From positions 24,431 through 88,430 of the forward strand of contig NZ_LZSY01000107.1 in assembly GCF_001665625.1 (NCBI RefSeq): a stretch of DNA of 64,000 bases, written 5' to 3'. Each line of letters begins with the position of its first letter. Positions within the stretch are counted from its first letter, which is position 1. Positions 31,844-42,960 of the stretch are shown piece by piece. The stretch comes from Mycolicibacterium peregrinum (GTDB lineage: Bacteria; Actinomycetota; Actinomycetes; Mycobacteriales; Mycobacteriaceae). The notes beneath the pieces were generated by a model. That model had not been told where the DNA came from, made no database searches, and was given only the letters and a program-made list of their open reading frames with translations. Position numbers and translations under genes: made by a program.

Positions 31844-32759
31844 GTTGGCTCACCTCTCTCGATGCGATCGATCAGCAAAGCGTCGATCAACATACTTAGA
31901 ACGCGGAAAAGAATGTGCGCTACGTCGCCCTCGACGCACGGTACCGAATCCCCGTATCCGGTACGAGTCGTTGCCAACGCGGGTCCGTAGCCTAGCGCGT
32001 GGACCAACTGGATGTTGGAAACACCCGATCGCAAAAACGTTCAGACGTTCGCTGCACGGACCAATTCTTGAGAAATGGCAGCACCGGCCAATTTCATCAG
32101 CGAGGCACCGGACCCGGATCGTCGGCACCTGCCATAGTTCACCAATACTGCTGTGCACCAACACTATTGATCCCTCAATGTCCCCCCACCACGGCGCGGG
32201 GGTAATTATCCCGCTAACTAACCCCGAGCCGTTTTAAGACGCGGAGCGGCGCTTTCACAGGTTGTCCATAGTTTGAAAACGGTGTTTGATTCACCACTCA
32301 CAGTTAATTCATAGGTCGACTGCGAATAGTTAGCTGGCAACCGCCACGCAAACTATGGGATCCGTAGTTGAACCGAATTCATGTTCCATGCGGCAGGCAC
32401 GCGAAAATGGTACGAATGTGTACCCTCATCACGCATCAGCTAATGGTCATCATTGACTATGCAACGTCATAACCAGCATGGATCACCGCAGACCGGGAAA
32501 CTGTCGCAACACAGGAGACGTAGACGTACCAAATTCCGGTGCCAGGACAGGCCGACTGAGATCCAGCCCACGCCGTACGCGAATGCGTGACAAAAACCAC
32601 AATGTGTCTACCAAAGCAAATCTGCCGAGGTTAACGGTGGACATGCGCTGCAACCACGGGACGAGCCTCCCAAATATGGGACATAGTGTGATGTATATCA
32701 CTGCAGGTAGAAGCGGTACGTGGCCGTTCCTGGCCCGCGCTCAACCCTCCGCAACGAAC
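31844..32759. other. Long AT-richer intergenic region upstream of the polyketide synthase
   Basis: About 0.9 kb without a convincing gene, visibly richer in A/T than its surroundings. It holds three palindromes: GTACCG-N12-CGGTAC at 31941-31964, GGTACgaatgtGTACC at 32409-32424 and TCCCA-N4-TGGGA at 32668-32681. Short open frames here lack start signals and mycobacterial codon bias. It probably contains the pks-operon promoter and a long leader or regulatory region. No clear -35/-10 pair could be fixed. Confidence 0.5.
32668..32681. promoter_or_regulatory. Palindrome TCCCA-N4-TGGGA (candidate operator, copy 2)
   Basis: TCCCAAATATGGGA differs at one position from the palindrome at 15896-15909. 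The two copies lie in the two large intergenic regions bounding the lipid island. Confidence 0.4.
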
Positions 32760-32795
32760 GGGAGCCGACCTGCTGGTTGCAACCGGTCGGCTCCC
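32760..32795 (-). terminator. Strong hairpin downstream of the LipL-type gene
   Basis: GGGAGCCGACC (32760-32770) and GGTCGGCTCCC (32785-32795) form an 11-bp perfect stem with a 14-base loop, starting about a dozen bases after the stop codon at 32807. There is no U-run, which is usual for mycobacterial hairpins. Confidence 0.75.
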
Positions 32796-32806
32796 ATTTG
32801 GGTGAA

Positions 32807-34072
32807 CTATCCCGCGACGGGTTTGGACAACTCGTACGGGTCCGCGCCGAGGTTCGGCACCGCCTCGAATCCCCGCTCGCGGGCACGGGCCACGTCCTTG
32901 CGAATCAGGGCATTCAGACCGACGAAGGCGGCCATGTCCAACACCATCGGAGTCAGCAGACGGTTGTGCACGAACCCGATCGCCAGCCCGCTGGCCGGGT
33001 CCGCCCAGCCGACCGACCCGCCGAGCCCGACATGACCGAATCCGGGCATGATCCCGAACGGCACCGAGTGATACCCGAGATGGAAGCCGAGCGGCACCCC
33101 GAGATTGCGGTCCGGGCGTAAACCGGGCGGACCGGCCAAGCCGCCAACGATGCGCTCGGACAGGTAGTCCGCGCCACCGAAACGGCCGTGGTTCGCGATT
33201 GCGCCGTACATCCTGGCCAGGCCACGGGCTGTGGCGACACCGTTGACGGCGGGTGCCTCGGCGTCCAGAAACGGAGTGTCCCCCTGAACGAGGGACATCA
33301 CGCCGGGAAAATACATGGAACCGAAAGCGCCGGAGAAGTTCAGCGCCGCGATCCGCGGTGCCATGAAGTCGAAGACCTGGTTGGGCCACCGTCGTTGCGG
33401 AACCAGAATCTGTGCGGCCCGGGTCGGGGCGTCGGCCGGCGGCCGACCCAGATGCAGGCCATCGGTGCCCAACGGCTCTGCCAACTCGATCCGGAACAAC
33501 TCGCGCATGCCCTGCCCCGTGACCGCGCGGGCCAGACCCGACAACAGCCAGCCATAGGTGAGCGCGTGATAGGCGGGCTTGCCGAACAGAAGTGAGTTCA
33601 CCGGCGCCGCCGCAACCCGGCCTTCCATCACCACGTGATCCAACAGATCGGCTTTGCTGACGCCATTGAGCTGAGACAGTCCCGCCTCGTGCGCCATCAC
33701 CTGTCGCACCGTGACCGCGGATTTGCCATTGGCCCCAAATTCAGGCCAATAGTCGCTCACCGGGCCGGCGTAATCGATCAGACCACGATCGACGAGCCGA
33801 TGGATGACCGTCGAGGCCATTCCCTTCGTCGCGGAGAACACCATCGCGCCCGTGTCGGCTGTCCAATGCTGCGTACCGTAACGGTCCGAGTAGCCGGTCC
33901 AGACGTCGACCACCGGTTGACCGTCTTGGAGAATCACCAGTGCCCCGCCGCCGTACTTCCGGCCTGGGAACAACTTCGAGAACCCGCGGACCGTGCAGGA
34001 GAAGTTCCTGTCCGCCGCGCCTTGGACGCCGTGTGGAAGCGCCTCGTCGCGCTCCCCGTTGTGATCGGTCAC
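32807..34072 (-). CDS. lipL: Beta-lactamase-fold esterase (LipL-like)
   Basis: A 421-residue serine hydrolase of the class C beta-lactamase/esterase family. The catalytic SxxK motif is SATK (in MVFSATKGMAS, about residue 82), a YGW segment lies at the usual tyrosine position, and GLGGSVGWA near residue 355 resembles the GxSxG that gave LipL its lipase assignment. Gene order (lipL beside meaB) matches Rv1497-Rv1496. The GTG at 34072 is chosen; the in-frame extension to 34108 adds nothing homologous. The physiological substrate is unknown. Confidence 0.88.
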   Translation of the reverse strand: MTDHNGERDEALPHGVQGAADRNFSCTVRGFSKLFPGRKYGGGALVILQDGQPVVDVWTGYSDRYGTQHWTADTGAMVFSATKGMASTVIHRLVDRGLIDYAGPVSDYWPEFGANGKSAVTVRQVMAHEAGLSQLNGVSKADLLDHVVMEGRVAAAPVNSLLFGKPAYHALTYGWLLSGLARAVTGQGMRELFRIELAEPLGTDGLHLGRPPADAPTRAAQILVPQRRWPNQVFDFMAPRIAALNFSGAFGSMYFPGVMSLVQGDTPFLDAEAPAVNGVATARGLARMYGAIANHGRFGGADYLSERIVGGLAGPPGLRPDRNLGVPLGFHLGYHSVPFGIMPGFGHVGLGGSVGWADPASGLAIGFVHNRLLTPMVLDMAAFVGLNALIRKDVARARERGFEAVPNLGADPYELSKPVAG

Positions 34073-34147
34073 ACACTTGAATTTACCTGGCCCCCCGGCA
34101 AATTCCACAGGCGTTATCTACCTGTTAGCCGGAGCCCGGCGATCGGG

Positions 34148-34486
34148 TCAGGGACTCGGCTTGTCATCCACCTTGAAGTCGATCTTGACCTTCTCGGATT
34201 CGACGTCCTTGACCGTAGCCGTAACGCCGTACTTGGTGCCGTTCTTGTCTGTCAGCACACAATGCTGGGTCGCTCCCACCTTGCCGACGATACCGTCGTC
34301 GCAGGTCACAGACTTGGCCTTGCGCTTGGCCGCGGCTTCCAGGTTCTCCTTCGCCATGGTTTGCAGCTTGGACTTGGCCACGGTGGGTGCTGGGGCGGTC
34401 GATCCACCGCCGCAGCCGGTCAGGACAGCACCGCCGACCATCGCGGCAGCCACGAGCACACGCAGTTTCGCCTTCACGTCCCTCAT
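34148..34486 (-). CDS. DUF4333 lipoprotein
   Basis: A 112-residue predicted lipoprotein. After a basic start (MRDVKAKLRV) comes a hydrophobic stretch and the lipobox VLTGC at about residues 20-24, followed by a glycine/alanine/proline linker. The C-terminal DUF4333 domain contains two cysteines (VTCDDGIVGKVG and QHCVLTDKNGTKY) likely to form a disulfide. Such proteins are anchored on the outer face of the membrane and have no known activity. It is 26 bases downstream of meaB on the same strand. Confidence 0.85.
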   Translation of the reverse strand: MRDVKAKLRVLVAAAMVGGAVLTGCGGGSTAPAPTVAKSKLQTMAKENLEAAAKRKAKSVTCDDGIVGKVGATQHCVLTDKNGTKYGVTATVKDVESEKVKIDFKVDDKPSP

Positions 34487-34512
34487 CTCCGGGTCAACCC
34501 AGCCTTTCCCTG

Positions 34513-35484
34513 TCATCCGGCCGCGTCGAGGATTTCCTGCGCGGCCAGGGCCGGTGTCAGTTCGCCCTCGCGCACCCGGCGCTCCACCTCGTCGCGGATA
34601 CTGCGGACACCAGGATGCGACATCACGCGGTCCAGCACGGTGTCTCGCACCATCGACCAGGTCCAGTCCACCTGCTGCGCGCGTCGCCGGGCCTCGAACT
34701 CACCGGCCTGGGTCAGCACCTCACGATGCTTGAGCACTGTCTCCCAGAGTTCGGTCAGCCCGTGGCCTTCGATCGCGCTCATCGTGAGAACCGGTGGCCG
34801 CCATAGCGTTTCACGGGGGTAGATGAGACGGATGGCACCCGTCAGTTCGCGGGCGGCCGCCTTGGCCTCGATCGCGTGCTCGCCGTCGGCCTTGTTGACG
34901 ACGATGACGTCGGCCAGCTCCAGCACACCTTTCTTGATGCCCTGCAGCTGGTCACCCGTGCGGGCCAGGGTGAGGAAGACGAAAGTGTCGACCATGTTCG
35001 ACACGGTGACCTCGGACTGCCCCACCCCCACCGTCTCGACCAGGATGACGTCGTACCCGGCGGCCTCCAGTAGAACGATGGTCTCGCGGGTGGCCTTGGC
35101 CACCCCACCGAGCGTCCCGGACGTCGGCGACGGCCGGATGTAGGCGTCAGGGTGAACCGCCAGTTTGGCCATCCGGGTCTTGTCTCCCAGGATCGAGCCA
35201 CCGGTCCGGGTCGACGACGGGTCTACGGCCAGGACCGCCACCCGGTGGCCGGCCCCGATGAGGTACATGCCGAGGGCCTCGATCGTCGTCGACTTGCCGA
35301 CGCCGGGAACGCCGGTGATGCCGATGTGTTGAGCTTTGCCCGCCTCGGGCATCAACTCCAGCAGCAACTGCTGAGCCTGGTCACGGTGGTCGGCCCGGGT
35401 GGATTCCACCATCGTGATGGCCCGCGCCAGGGCAGCTCGGTCGCCGCCCCGGATGGCCTCCGCCAGTTCCTGAACTGCACTCAT
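34513..35484 (-). CDS. meaB: Methylmalonyl-CoA mutase-associated GTPase MeaB
   Basis: A 323-residue G3E-family GTPase that protects and reloads B12-dependent methylmalonyl-CoA mutase. Walker A is GVPGVGKST at about residue 60, a switch region VDPSSTRTGGSILGDKTRM follows, then ETVGVGQSE and the base-recognition motif NKAD near residue 200. It lies 40 bases after mutB in the same orientation, the conserved arrangement (Rv1496). Confidence 0.95.
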   Translation of the reverse strand: MSAVQELAEAIRGGDRAALARAITMVESTRADHRDQAQQLLLELMPEAGKAQHIGITGVPGVGKSTTIEALGMYLIGAGHRVAVLAVDPSSTRTGGSILGDKTRMAKLAVHPDAYIRPSPTSGTLGGVAKATRETIVLLEAAGYDVILVETVGVGQSEVTVSNMVDTFVFLTLARTGDQLQGIKKGVLELADVIVVNKADGEHAIEAKAAARELTGAIRLIYPRETLWRPPVLTMSAIEGHGLTELWETVLKHREVLTQAGEFEARRRAQQVDWTWSMVRDTVLDRVMSHPGVRSIRDEVERRVREGELTPALAAQEILDAAG

Positions 35485-35524
35485 GTCCCGGGTCGCTCCG
35501 CTCCTGCCCGCCGAACGGAAGCCA

Positions 35525-37777
<2,253 letters not shown>

Positions 37778-37778
37778 C

Positions 37779-39653
37779 TCAGGCCCCCAGTCCGGTGAGC
37801 AGGTTCGACAAAGCTTCGACCGCATCGATCTTGGCGGTCAGGTATCCGTCCGGCTTCGAATCAGCCTCGGCGACAGCCTTTTCCGGGCCGGCCAGCAGCA
37901 CCTGACGCACACCGGCCGCATGTGCAGCGGCCACAGCTGCGGAGGCCTCGGCACCGTAGCGGGCGTCGCTGCCACACAGCACCGCCACCGTCGGGGCACC
38001 GGCATCGGCCACCGCCGCGGCAACCGCGGCCGCCTCGACGGTCCCGGGGTTGACCGCCTCGATTCCGCCGGACGCCAACAGGTTCGACGCGAAGGTGGTG
38101 CGGATGTTGTGCTCGGCCAGCGGACCCAGCGGCAGCAACAGAACCTTGGGCCGTGCCCCGGTCGATGCCAGGAACGCATCCGAGCGGTCCCGCAGCGCCT
38201 CGAATCCGGCTGCGTACCGCGCGATGGACGACACCGACGATCCCTGCGGCAGCGGCTGTTCGTCGAGGTTGGGGAATTCGTTGACGCCGGTGATCGCGGT
38301 GCGACGGTGCGCGACATCGTCACTGCGCCGCGCAGCGACCTCGGCGATCTGGGCCGCGATGTAATCGCGAGCGGCGACGAACCCGCCCCGCGCCTCGATG
38401 TCCTGGAAGTGCGCCCACGCCTGTTCGGCCAACTGAGCCGTCAGATCTTCGACGAACCACGAGCCACCGGCCGGATCGAGCACCTGGCCGATGTGCGACT
38501 CCTCCAACAACAACAGCTGGGTGTTGCGGGCGATGCGCCGCGCGAAGCTCGCCGACGTGCCATCGAGTCCATCCGGAATCGCCGCGTCGAACGGATGCAC
38601 CTGCACGGTGTCGGCTCCCCCGACACCCGCTGCGAAGGCGGCCAGGGTGGTGCGCAGCATGTTCACCCACGGGTCGCGCTGGGTCATCATCGGCAATGAG
38701 GTGACCGCATGAATGCGCGCAGCTCCGGCGTCATCTGCAGTGTCGGCCCCGACCACCTCGGCCACCCGTGCCCAGAGCTGCCGGGCAACGCGCAGCTTGG
38801 CGATCGTCATGAACTGGTCGTCGTCGGCGGCGTAACGGAAGCTGATCTGCCGCAACGCATCCGGCGTCGCCACCCCGCCGTCGCTGAGCAGACGCAGGTA
38901 GGCGACCGCCGCGGCGATCGATCCCGCGAGCTCCCAGGCGGCGCTCGAGCCGAGGTTGTGGAACGCCGGGCCGTCAACCGTGATCGCCCGCACTCCCCCG
39001 TCGTGGCCGGTGAGCTTGGCGACGGTGGCCGGCAGGTCGGCGCCGTCGGTGGCGGGCCGGCCGGACAACTGCGCGGTCAGCGGGTCGACACCGAGGTCGA
39101 TCGACAGCCGCGAGCGCTGATCCTCGTCAAGGTTTCCGAGCAGCGCCAGCACCGCGTCGGCCGCTGCCGCCAGGTCTGCACCGGCGCTTTCAACGCCTTC
39201 GAAGATCACCGGCACCAAGTCCAGGAACACGCCGTCGAGCAGACGGTCCAGCTCGCCCAGGGCGATGCCGCCCTCGTCGCCGACCCGCAGGGAGAGCGCG
39301 CTGGCGCCCTCCGTCAAGGCCACCAGGACCGCACCGTTGACGGTGCCGACGGCGGTACCAGGGACAGCCGGGAAGCTTTCGACGACGCGCCATCCGGACT
39401 TGACGTCGCGAAGGGCGTCGCCGCCGCGTACGAACGGCCACTGTCCCGGCAGCGCTGACTCGGGCACTGCATCGAGGGTCGTGTAGAGCGGCCGGATCGC
39501 GAAACCCTCGTAGGTCTGCGAATCCAGTAGGCGTTCGGGTTCGGCCGGCAGATCGGCCACATCCCGTCGGCTGCTCTTGGCCAGCACTCCGGCGACTGCC
39601 GTCCGCCACTGCTGTCGGTCCGCCTCGACCGCGCTAGTCCCCTGTAACGACAC
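37779..39653 (-). CDS. mutA: Methylmalonyl-CoA mutase small subunit
   Basis: The 624-residue partner of MutB. It shares the barrel and cobalamin-like folds but at the B12 site has [11 protein letters not shown] instead of a DxHxxG motif, as expected for the non-catalytic subunit. An ATG at 39659 is in frame, but AGGAG abuts it directly. GTG two codons later (39653) sits six bases from AGGAG and is the better start. First gene of mutA-mutB-meaB, divergent from the TVP38-type gene. Confidence 0.94.
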   Translation of the reverse strand: MSLQGTSAVEADRQQWRTAVAGVLAKSSRRDVADLPAEPERLLDSQTYEGFAIRPLYTTLDAVPESALPGQWPFVRGGDALRDVKSGWRVVESFPAVPGTAVGTVNGAVLVALTEGASALSLRVGDEGGIALGELDRLLDGVFLDLVPVIFEGVESAGADLAAAADAVLALLGNLDEDQRSRLSIDLGVDPLTAQLSGRPATDGADLPATVAKLTGHDGGVRAITVDGPAFHNLGSSAAWELAGSIAAAVAYLRLLSDGGVATPDALRQISFRYAADDDQFMTIAKLRVARQLWARVAEVVGADTADDAGAARIHAVTSLPMMTQRDPWVNMLRTTLAAFAAGVGGADTVQVHPFDAAIPDGLDGTSASFARRIARNTQLLLLEESHIGQVLDPAGGSWFVEDLTAQLAEQAWAHFQDIEARGGFVAARDYIAAQIAEVAARRSDDVAHRRTAITGVNEFPNLDEQPLPQGSSVSSIARYAAGFEALRDRSDAFLASTGARPKVLLLPLGPLAEHNIRTTFASNLLASGGIEAVNPGTVEAAAVAAAVADAGAPTVAVLCGSDARYGAEASAAVAAAHAAGVRQVLLAGPEKAVAEADSKPDGYLTAKIDAVEALSNLLTGLGA

Positions 39654-39797
39654 CCGCATCTCCTGTTATCGCAGCGTGTGACCTACCTACTTGACCCTCA
39701 GGCTAAATGATCGCCGTCACGGCTCTGACCGCTGGTGGGCGGACTCGCGGTTACACCCAGCGGTGATCGGTGCCTGCGCCCCGTACTCTTGGAAGAC

Positions 39798-40541
39798 GTG
39801 AAACCCGTCGTCAGGACCCTGCGCGTGCTGCGGGCCGCGGTGATCTCGACGGTTTCCCAACTGCCGCCCCGGCGGATCGTGGGCCTGCTGGCCGGCATTG
39901 TGATTCTTGTCGCAGTCGCCGTACTGATTCCGTTGCCGACCGCGATGCAGATGCGGGACTGGGCCACCTCCGTGGGTCCCTGGTTCCCACTGGCTTTCCT
40001 CGGTGCACACATCATCGTCACGGTCTTCCCGTTCCCGCGCACCGCATTCACCCTGGCTGCGGGCCTGCTGTTCGGGCCGGTGCTGGGTGTGGCCATAGCC
40101 GTGGTGGCCAGCGCGGTGAGCGCGGTCCTCGCATTGTTCTTGATCCGCGCTGCCGGTTGGCAGCTCAATCGCCTGGTCCCGCACCCCCGGATCGACTCGC
40201 TCGATACCCGGCTGCGGCAGCGTGGCTGGCCGGTGGTGCTGTCCATGCGATTGATCCCGGCGGTGCCGTTCTCGGTGCTGAACTACGCGGCCGGCGCGTC
40301 TGCGGTACGCGCTGTCCCCTACGCGCTGGCGACGCTGGTGGGGCTGTTCCCCGGCACGGCGGCCGTCGTCGTCCTGGGCGACGCGTTGACCGGGAACATC
40401 AGCCCGGCACTGGTCCTGGTGTCGTTGAGCACCGCCGCACTCGGCGTGGCCGGCTTGGTCTACGAATGGCGCCTACACCACCGCGACCGGCGTGCGAATC
40501 AATCCGCCGACAAGTCACACGAACGCGCCGTCACCGGCTGA
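39798..40541 (+). CDS. TVP38/TMEM64 (DedA-like) membrane protein
   Basis: A 247-residue protein with about five to six hydrophobic segments. The SNARE-associated/VTT domain signature is visible: FPFPRTAFTLAAGLLFGPVL at about 75-95 and SMRLIPAVPFSVLNYAAG at about 150-167. These proteins resemble phospholipid scramblases or proton-coupled transporters; the substrate is unknown. The order beside mutA matches Rv1491c. GTG at 39798 has GGAAG close upstream. Confidence 0.87.
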   Translation: MKPVVRTLRVLRAAVISTVSQLPPRRIVGLLAGIVILVAVAVLIPLPTAMQMRDWATSVGPWFPLAFLGAHIIVTVFPFPRTAFTLAAGLLFGPVLGVAIAVVASAVSAVLALFLIRAAGWQLNRLVPHPRIDSLDTRLRQRGWPVVLSMRLIPAVPFSVLNYAAGASAVRAVPYALATLVGLFPGTAAVVVLGDALTGNISPALVLVSLSTAALGVAGLVYEWRLHHRDRRANQSADKSHERAVTG

Positions 40542-40572
40542 CGCCCCCCTGTCGTCGCGAGGACGCAGCACC

Positions 40573-40607
40573 TTGCGGGTGCTAAACGTTTGTTTACAAT
40601 AGTAAAC
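40573..40607 (+). promoter_or_regulatory. Leaderless promoter with overlapping operator, TetR gene
   Basis: TTGCGG (40573-40578), a 16-base spacer and TACAAT (40595-40600) precede the GTG at 40608 by seven bases. A perfect inverted repeat GTTTACaataGTAAAC (40592-40607) covers the -10 and ends at the start codon, as expected for an autorepressor operator. Confidence 0.7.
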
Positions 40608-41219
40608 GTGAGTTCACCATCTGACGATCGAACGGCGCGGGCCCGGATTCGTGACGAGGCGTTGCGACTGTTCGCCGAACGCGGCGCCGACGCGGTGACG
40701 ATGCGCGACATCGCTTCCGCTGCCGACGTTTCCCCGGCGCTCCTGGTCCGGCACTACGGCTCCAAGGATGGACTCGTGGCGGCGGTCGACGAGCACGCTG
40801 TACGCAGCCTCGAAGCGGTGCTGACGCAGGTCACCGAACAGACCGCACAGGATGGCCTCGGACCGTCGGCGGTGCCGACGATGCTGGAGAGTCTCGCCAC
40901 CCACCTCCCCCCGGACTCTCCTGTGCCGGCCTACCTGAGCCGCCTGCTGACGACAGGTGGCGCGGTCGGATCGGCAGTGTTTCAACGGCTCTACGGCATC
41001 AGCAGGACCGCGCTGGACGGCATGGTCGCAGCGGGTGTGGCAAGTCCCGGCGAAGACCCCGCAGTGCGGGCTGCAGTTCTGATGGTCAACGACCTCGCGG
41101 TGCTGACACTGCGGACGCGCATCACCGAGACGCTCGGCGTCGACCCGCTCTCCGATGCCGGGATGAAGCGCTGGGCGACAGAAGTTTTCGCAATCTACCG
41201 CGACGGTCTGAAGTCCTGA
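40608..41219 (+). CDS. TetR/AcrR family transcriptional regulator
   Basis: A 203-residue repressor-type protein. The DNA-binding domain spans residues 8-60: ARIRDEALRLFAERGADAVT, MRDIASAADVSPALLVRHYG. The ligand domain is not diagnostic. GTG at 40608 abuts a palindromic operator that includes its own -10, so autoregulation is likely. It lies 31 bases upstream of a deazaflavin-type enzyme gene and probably controls both. Confidence 0.9.
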   Translation: MSSPSDDRTARARIRDEALRLFAERGADAVTMRDIASAADVSPALLVRHYGSKDGLVAAVDEHAVRSLEAVLTQVTEQTAQDGLGPSAVPTMLESLATHLPPDSPVPAYLSRLLTTGGAVGSAVFQRLYGISRTALDGMVAAGVASPGEDPAVRAAVLMVNDLAVLTLRTRITETLGVDPLSDAGMKRWATEVFAIYRDGLKS

Positions 41220-41250
41220 GCAGTGAAAAGAGACGAGGAGGAGACAACCC

Positions 41251-41727
41251 ATGGCCACAATCCCTGATCTCGGCGCCCGACTCCTACGCAACCGCCGGCT
41301 GGTGCGTGCTCCGATCTGGCTCTACCGGATGCGCGCCGGGGCACTGTTCGGCTCGAGGATGTTGATGCTCGAACACATCGGTCGCACCTCGGGCGCGCAC
41401 CGCTATGTCGTGCTCGAAGTGGTGAGCCGGCCGAGTCCGGACACCATCGTCGTGGCCTCAGGGTTCGGGACAAAGGCCCAGTGGTTCCGCAATGTTGTTG
41501 CAAATCCGCAGGTCCGGGTGTGGCTCGGCAGTCACCGTCCGGCTGCCGCTACCGCTCATGTGCTGGACCAGCAGGCTGTCGACCAGGCGCTGGCCGATTA
41601 CCGCACAGAGCATCCGAAGACGTGGGAGCAGTTCAAGCTCGTCCTGGAAGAGACGCTGGGCCAACCGATCACCGATACCAATGCACCGCTGCCGATGGTG
41701 GAACTACGGTTGCAGCCTCGCCACTGA
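41251..41727 (+). CDS. Deazaflavin (F420)-dependent nitroreductase-family protein
   Basis: A 158-residue protein of the Ddn-like split-barrel family (nitroreductase family deazaflavin-dependent oxidoreductase, DUF385). Typical segments are MLEHIGRTSGAHRYVVLEVV at about 38-57, VVASGFGTKAQWFRNVVANP at about 67-86 and VWLGSHRPAAATAHV. Members use F420H2 to reduce quinones or nitro compounds; the substrate here is unknown. GAGGAGGAGAC lies upstream of the ATG at 41251. Confidence 0.87.
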   Translation: MATIPDLGARLLRNRRLVRAPIWLYRMRAGALFGSRMLMLEHIGRTSGAHRYVVLEVVSRPSPDTIVVASGFGTKAQWFRNVVANPQVRVWLGSHRPAAATAHVLDQQAVDQALADYRTEHPKTWEQFKLVLEETLGQPITDTNAPLPMVELRLQPRH

Positions 41728-41739
41728 CAGACGTGCCCC

Positions 41740-42366
41740 TCAGCCGGGTGGCGGTTGGATACGCACCTGACGCCGGGTGGGCCGGTGCGCGACCATGATG
41801 CCGACGGTCACGCACGCCTGCACGCCACCGGTCGGTGACGGGTCGACGGCCCAATCACGTTGTCCCGCATCCTCGAACAGTGCGACCGCGTTCGCGCCGG
41901 CGCCGGTACTGAACCGGGTTTGATAACGAATTCCACTGTGGCGGCCGGTGGCGAAGAAGGCCGCGGCCCAGGCCTGAGGCAGCTCATAGTCCGGGCACGT
42001 GCCGAGTTCACGGGTCATCCCGACGAAGGAAGCCGCCCGCGCCGAACATGCGTTGGCCAACCATCGGGCCGCAGGCACCCGCACCCGCGACACCACCGTG
42101 CGGGCCGCGGCGTCGAACGTGACCACACCCTGGCGTACCAGATCGTGGCCGAAGCGCTCACGCAGCGCTGTCATGACATCGGTTGCCAGATAACAGGTCC
42201 CGTTCGGCGGGAGTAGATCGAAGCGACCGCTCAGATCTGAGGAGAACCACCACGGCGACTTGCCCACGGTGTGGGCCCGATACAACAGGTGGTCGATGCG
42301 CAGCCGGGACCGCGGGAACCCGGAGACGTCCGGTGGTGAACCGAGCGCGGGCCGCTGCCGGCTCAT
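41740..42366 (-). CDS. RES-domain toxin (MbcT-like, NAD+-degrading)
   Basis: A 208-residue RES-fold protein. Family positions include LYRAHTVGKSPWWFSS (arginine near residue 30), GTCYLATDVMTALRERFG (about 58-75) and the serine-containing LPQAWAAAFFATGRHSGIRY. RES toxins such as M. tuberculosis MbcT destroy NAD+ by phosphorolysis or hydrolysis; the activity here is inferred. The ATG at 42366 overlaps the antitoxin stop in ATGA, which also rules out the longer frame to 42438. A near relative would be the Rv3189-type protein. Confidence 0.85.
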   Translation of the reverse strand: MSRQRPALGSPPDVSGFPRSRLRIDHLLYRAHTVGKSPWWFSSDLSGRFDLLPPNGTCYLATDVMTALRERFGHDLVRQGVVTFDAAARTVVSRVRVPAARWLANACSARAASFVGMTRELGTCPDYELPQAWAAAFFATGRHSGIRYQTRFSTGAGANAVALFEDAGQRDWAVDPSPTGGVQACVTVGIMVAHRPTRRQVRIQPPPG

Positions 42367-42890
42367 GCGCTCCAACTCGCCGCGGTCTCCCGGGCCATGT
42401 CGATCACCGTTTGCGGATCCCCACCATCGCGCAGCCAATCCGCGGGACAGGATCCGTCGAGTTGCTCACTGGGTGCCCGCATCCACAACGCGGCCATCCA
42501 CGGGTCAGCGGTGCCCTCGGTCAGCACCGTCAGCACGTCACGCAGAGACGGAATCGTGGCACCGCTGTCGAGAAACTGCCACGTCGGGTACACAACCCCG
42601 CCATCGTCGAGCGGGCAGGCCAGGATCGCGTACCGCGCCACCTTCTGGTGCAGGGCCTGGCGGGTGACGCCGAGCCAACGCGTCAACCCTGCCGTGTCGT
42701 AGAACGGCCCGGTGACCTCGTCGAACACGTGCCCCAGCGGCAATGCCGCCACCATGGCCTCGGCGATCTGCTCCGGGTCGCCGAATGCCTCAGGGCCCAG
42801 GCTCGCCTCGTCGGCCCGCCGCAACCGCTCGTGGACCTTCTGCCCCACCGAACGCATGATCTGGCGCTCGAACAGTGCGAGATCGGTCAT
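42363..42890 (-). CDS. Xre/MbcA/ParS-type antitoxin
   Basis: A 175-residue antitoxin. A helix-turn-helix lies near residues 68-92 (TAGLTRWLGVTRQALHQKVA). The C-terminal toxin-binding domain has DPWMAALWMRAPSEQLDG and ADWLRDGGDPQTVIDMA, characteristic of Xre-MbcA-ParS proteins paired with RES toxins. ATG at 42890 has GGGAGG five bases upstream. The region before it contains four direct TTGACG repeats, likely its own operator. Confidence 0.87.
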   Translation of the reverse strand: MTDLALFERQIMRSVGQKVHERLRRADEASLGPEAFGDPEQIAEAMVAALPLGHVFDEVTGPFYDTAGLTRWLGVTRQALHQKVARYAILACPLDDGGVVYPTWQFLDSGATIPSLRDVLTVLTEGTADPWMAALWMRAPSEQLDGSCPADWLRDGGDPQTVIDMARETAASWSA

Positions 42891-42906
42891 TGCAGCCTCC
42901 CAGACG

Positions 42907-42944
42907 CGTCAACTACGTCAAGTCTACTGCGTCAAGGACGTCAA
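42907..42944 (-). repeat. Four TTGACG iterons upstream of the RES/Xre pair
   Basis: On the minus strand TTGACG occurs at 42944-42939, 42935-42930, 42921-42916 and 42912-42907, as two pairs with a 9-base period whose inner edges are offset by 14. They occupy the promoter of the antitoxin-toxin operon, with a TAGACT -10-like hexamer between the pairs. Operator use by the Xre antitoxin is inferred. Confidence 0.7.
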
Positions 42945-42960
42945 GCAACGAACGCGACCA

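Noticed and set aside
31999..32205. Short open frames in the region upstream of the pks operon
   Set aside because: They lack Shine-Dalgarno or leaderless signals, have poor codon bias for this genome, and resemble no known protein.
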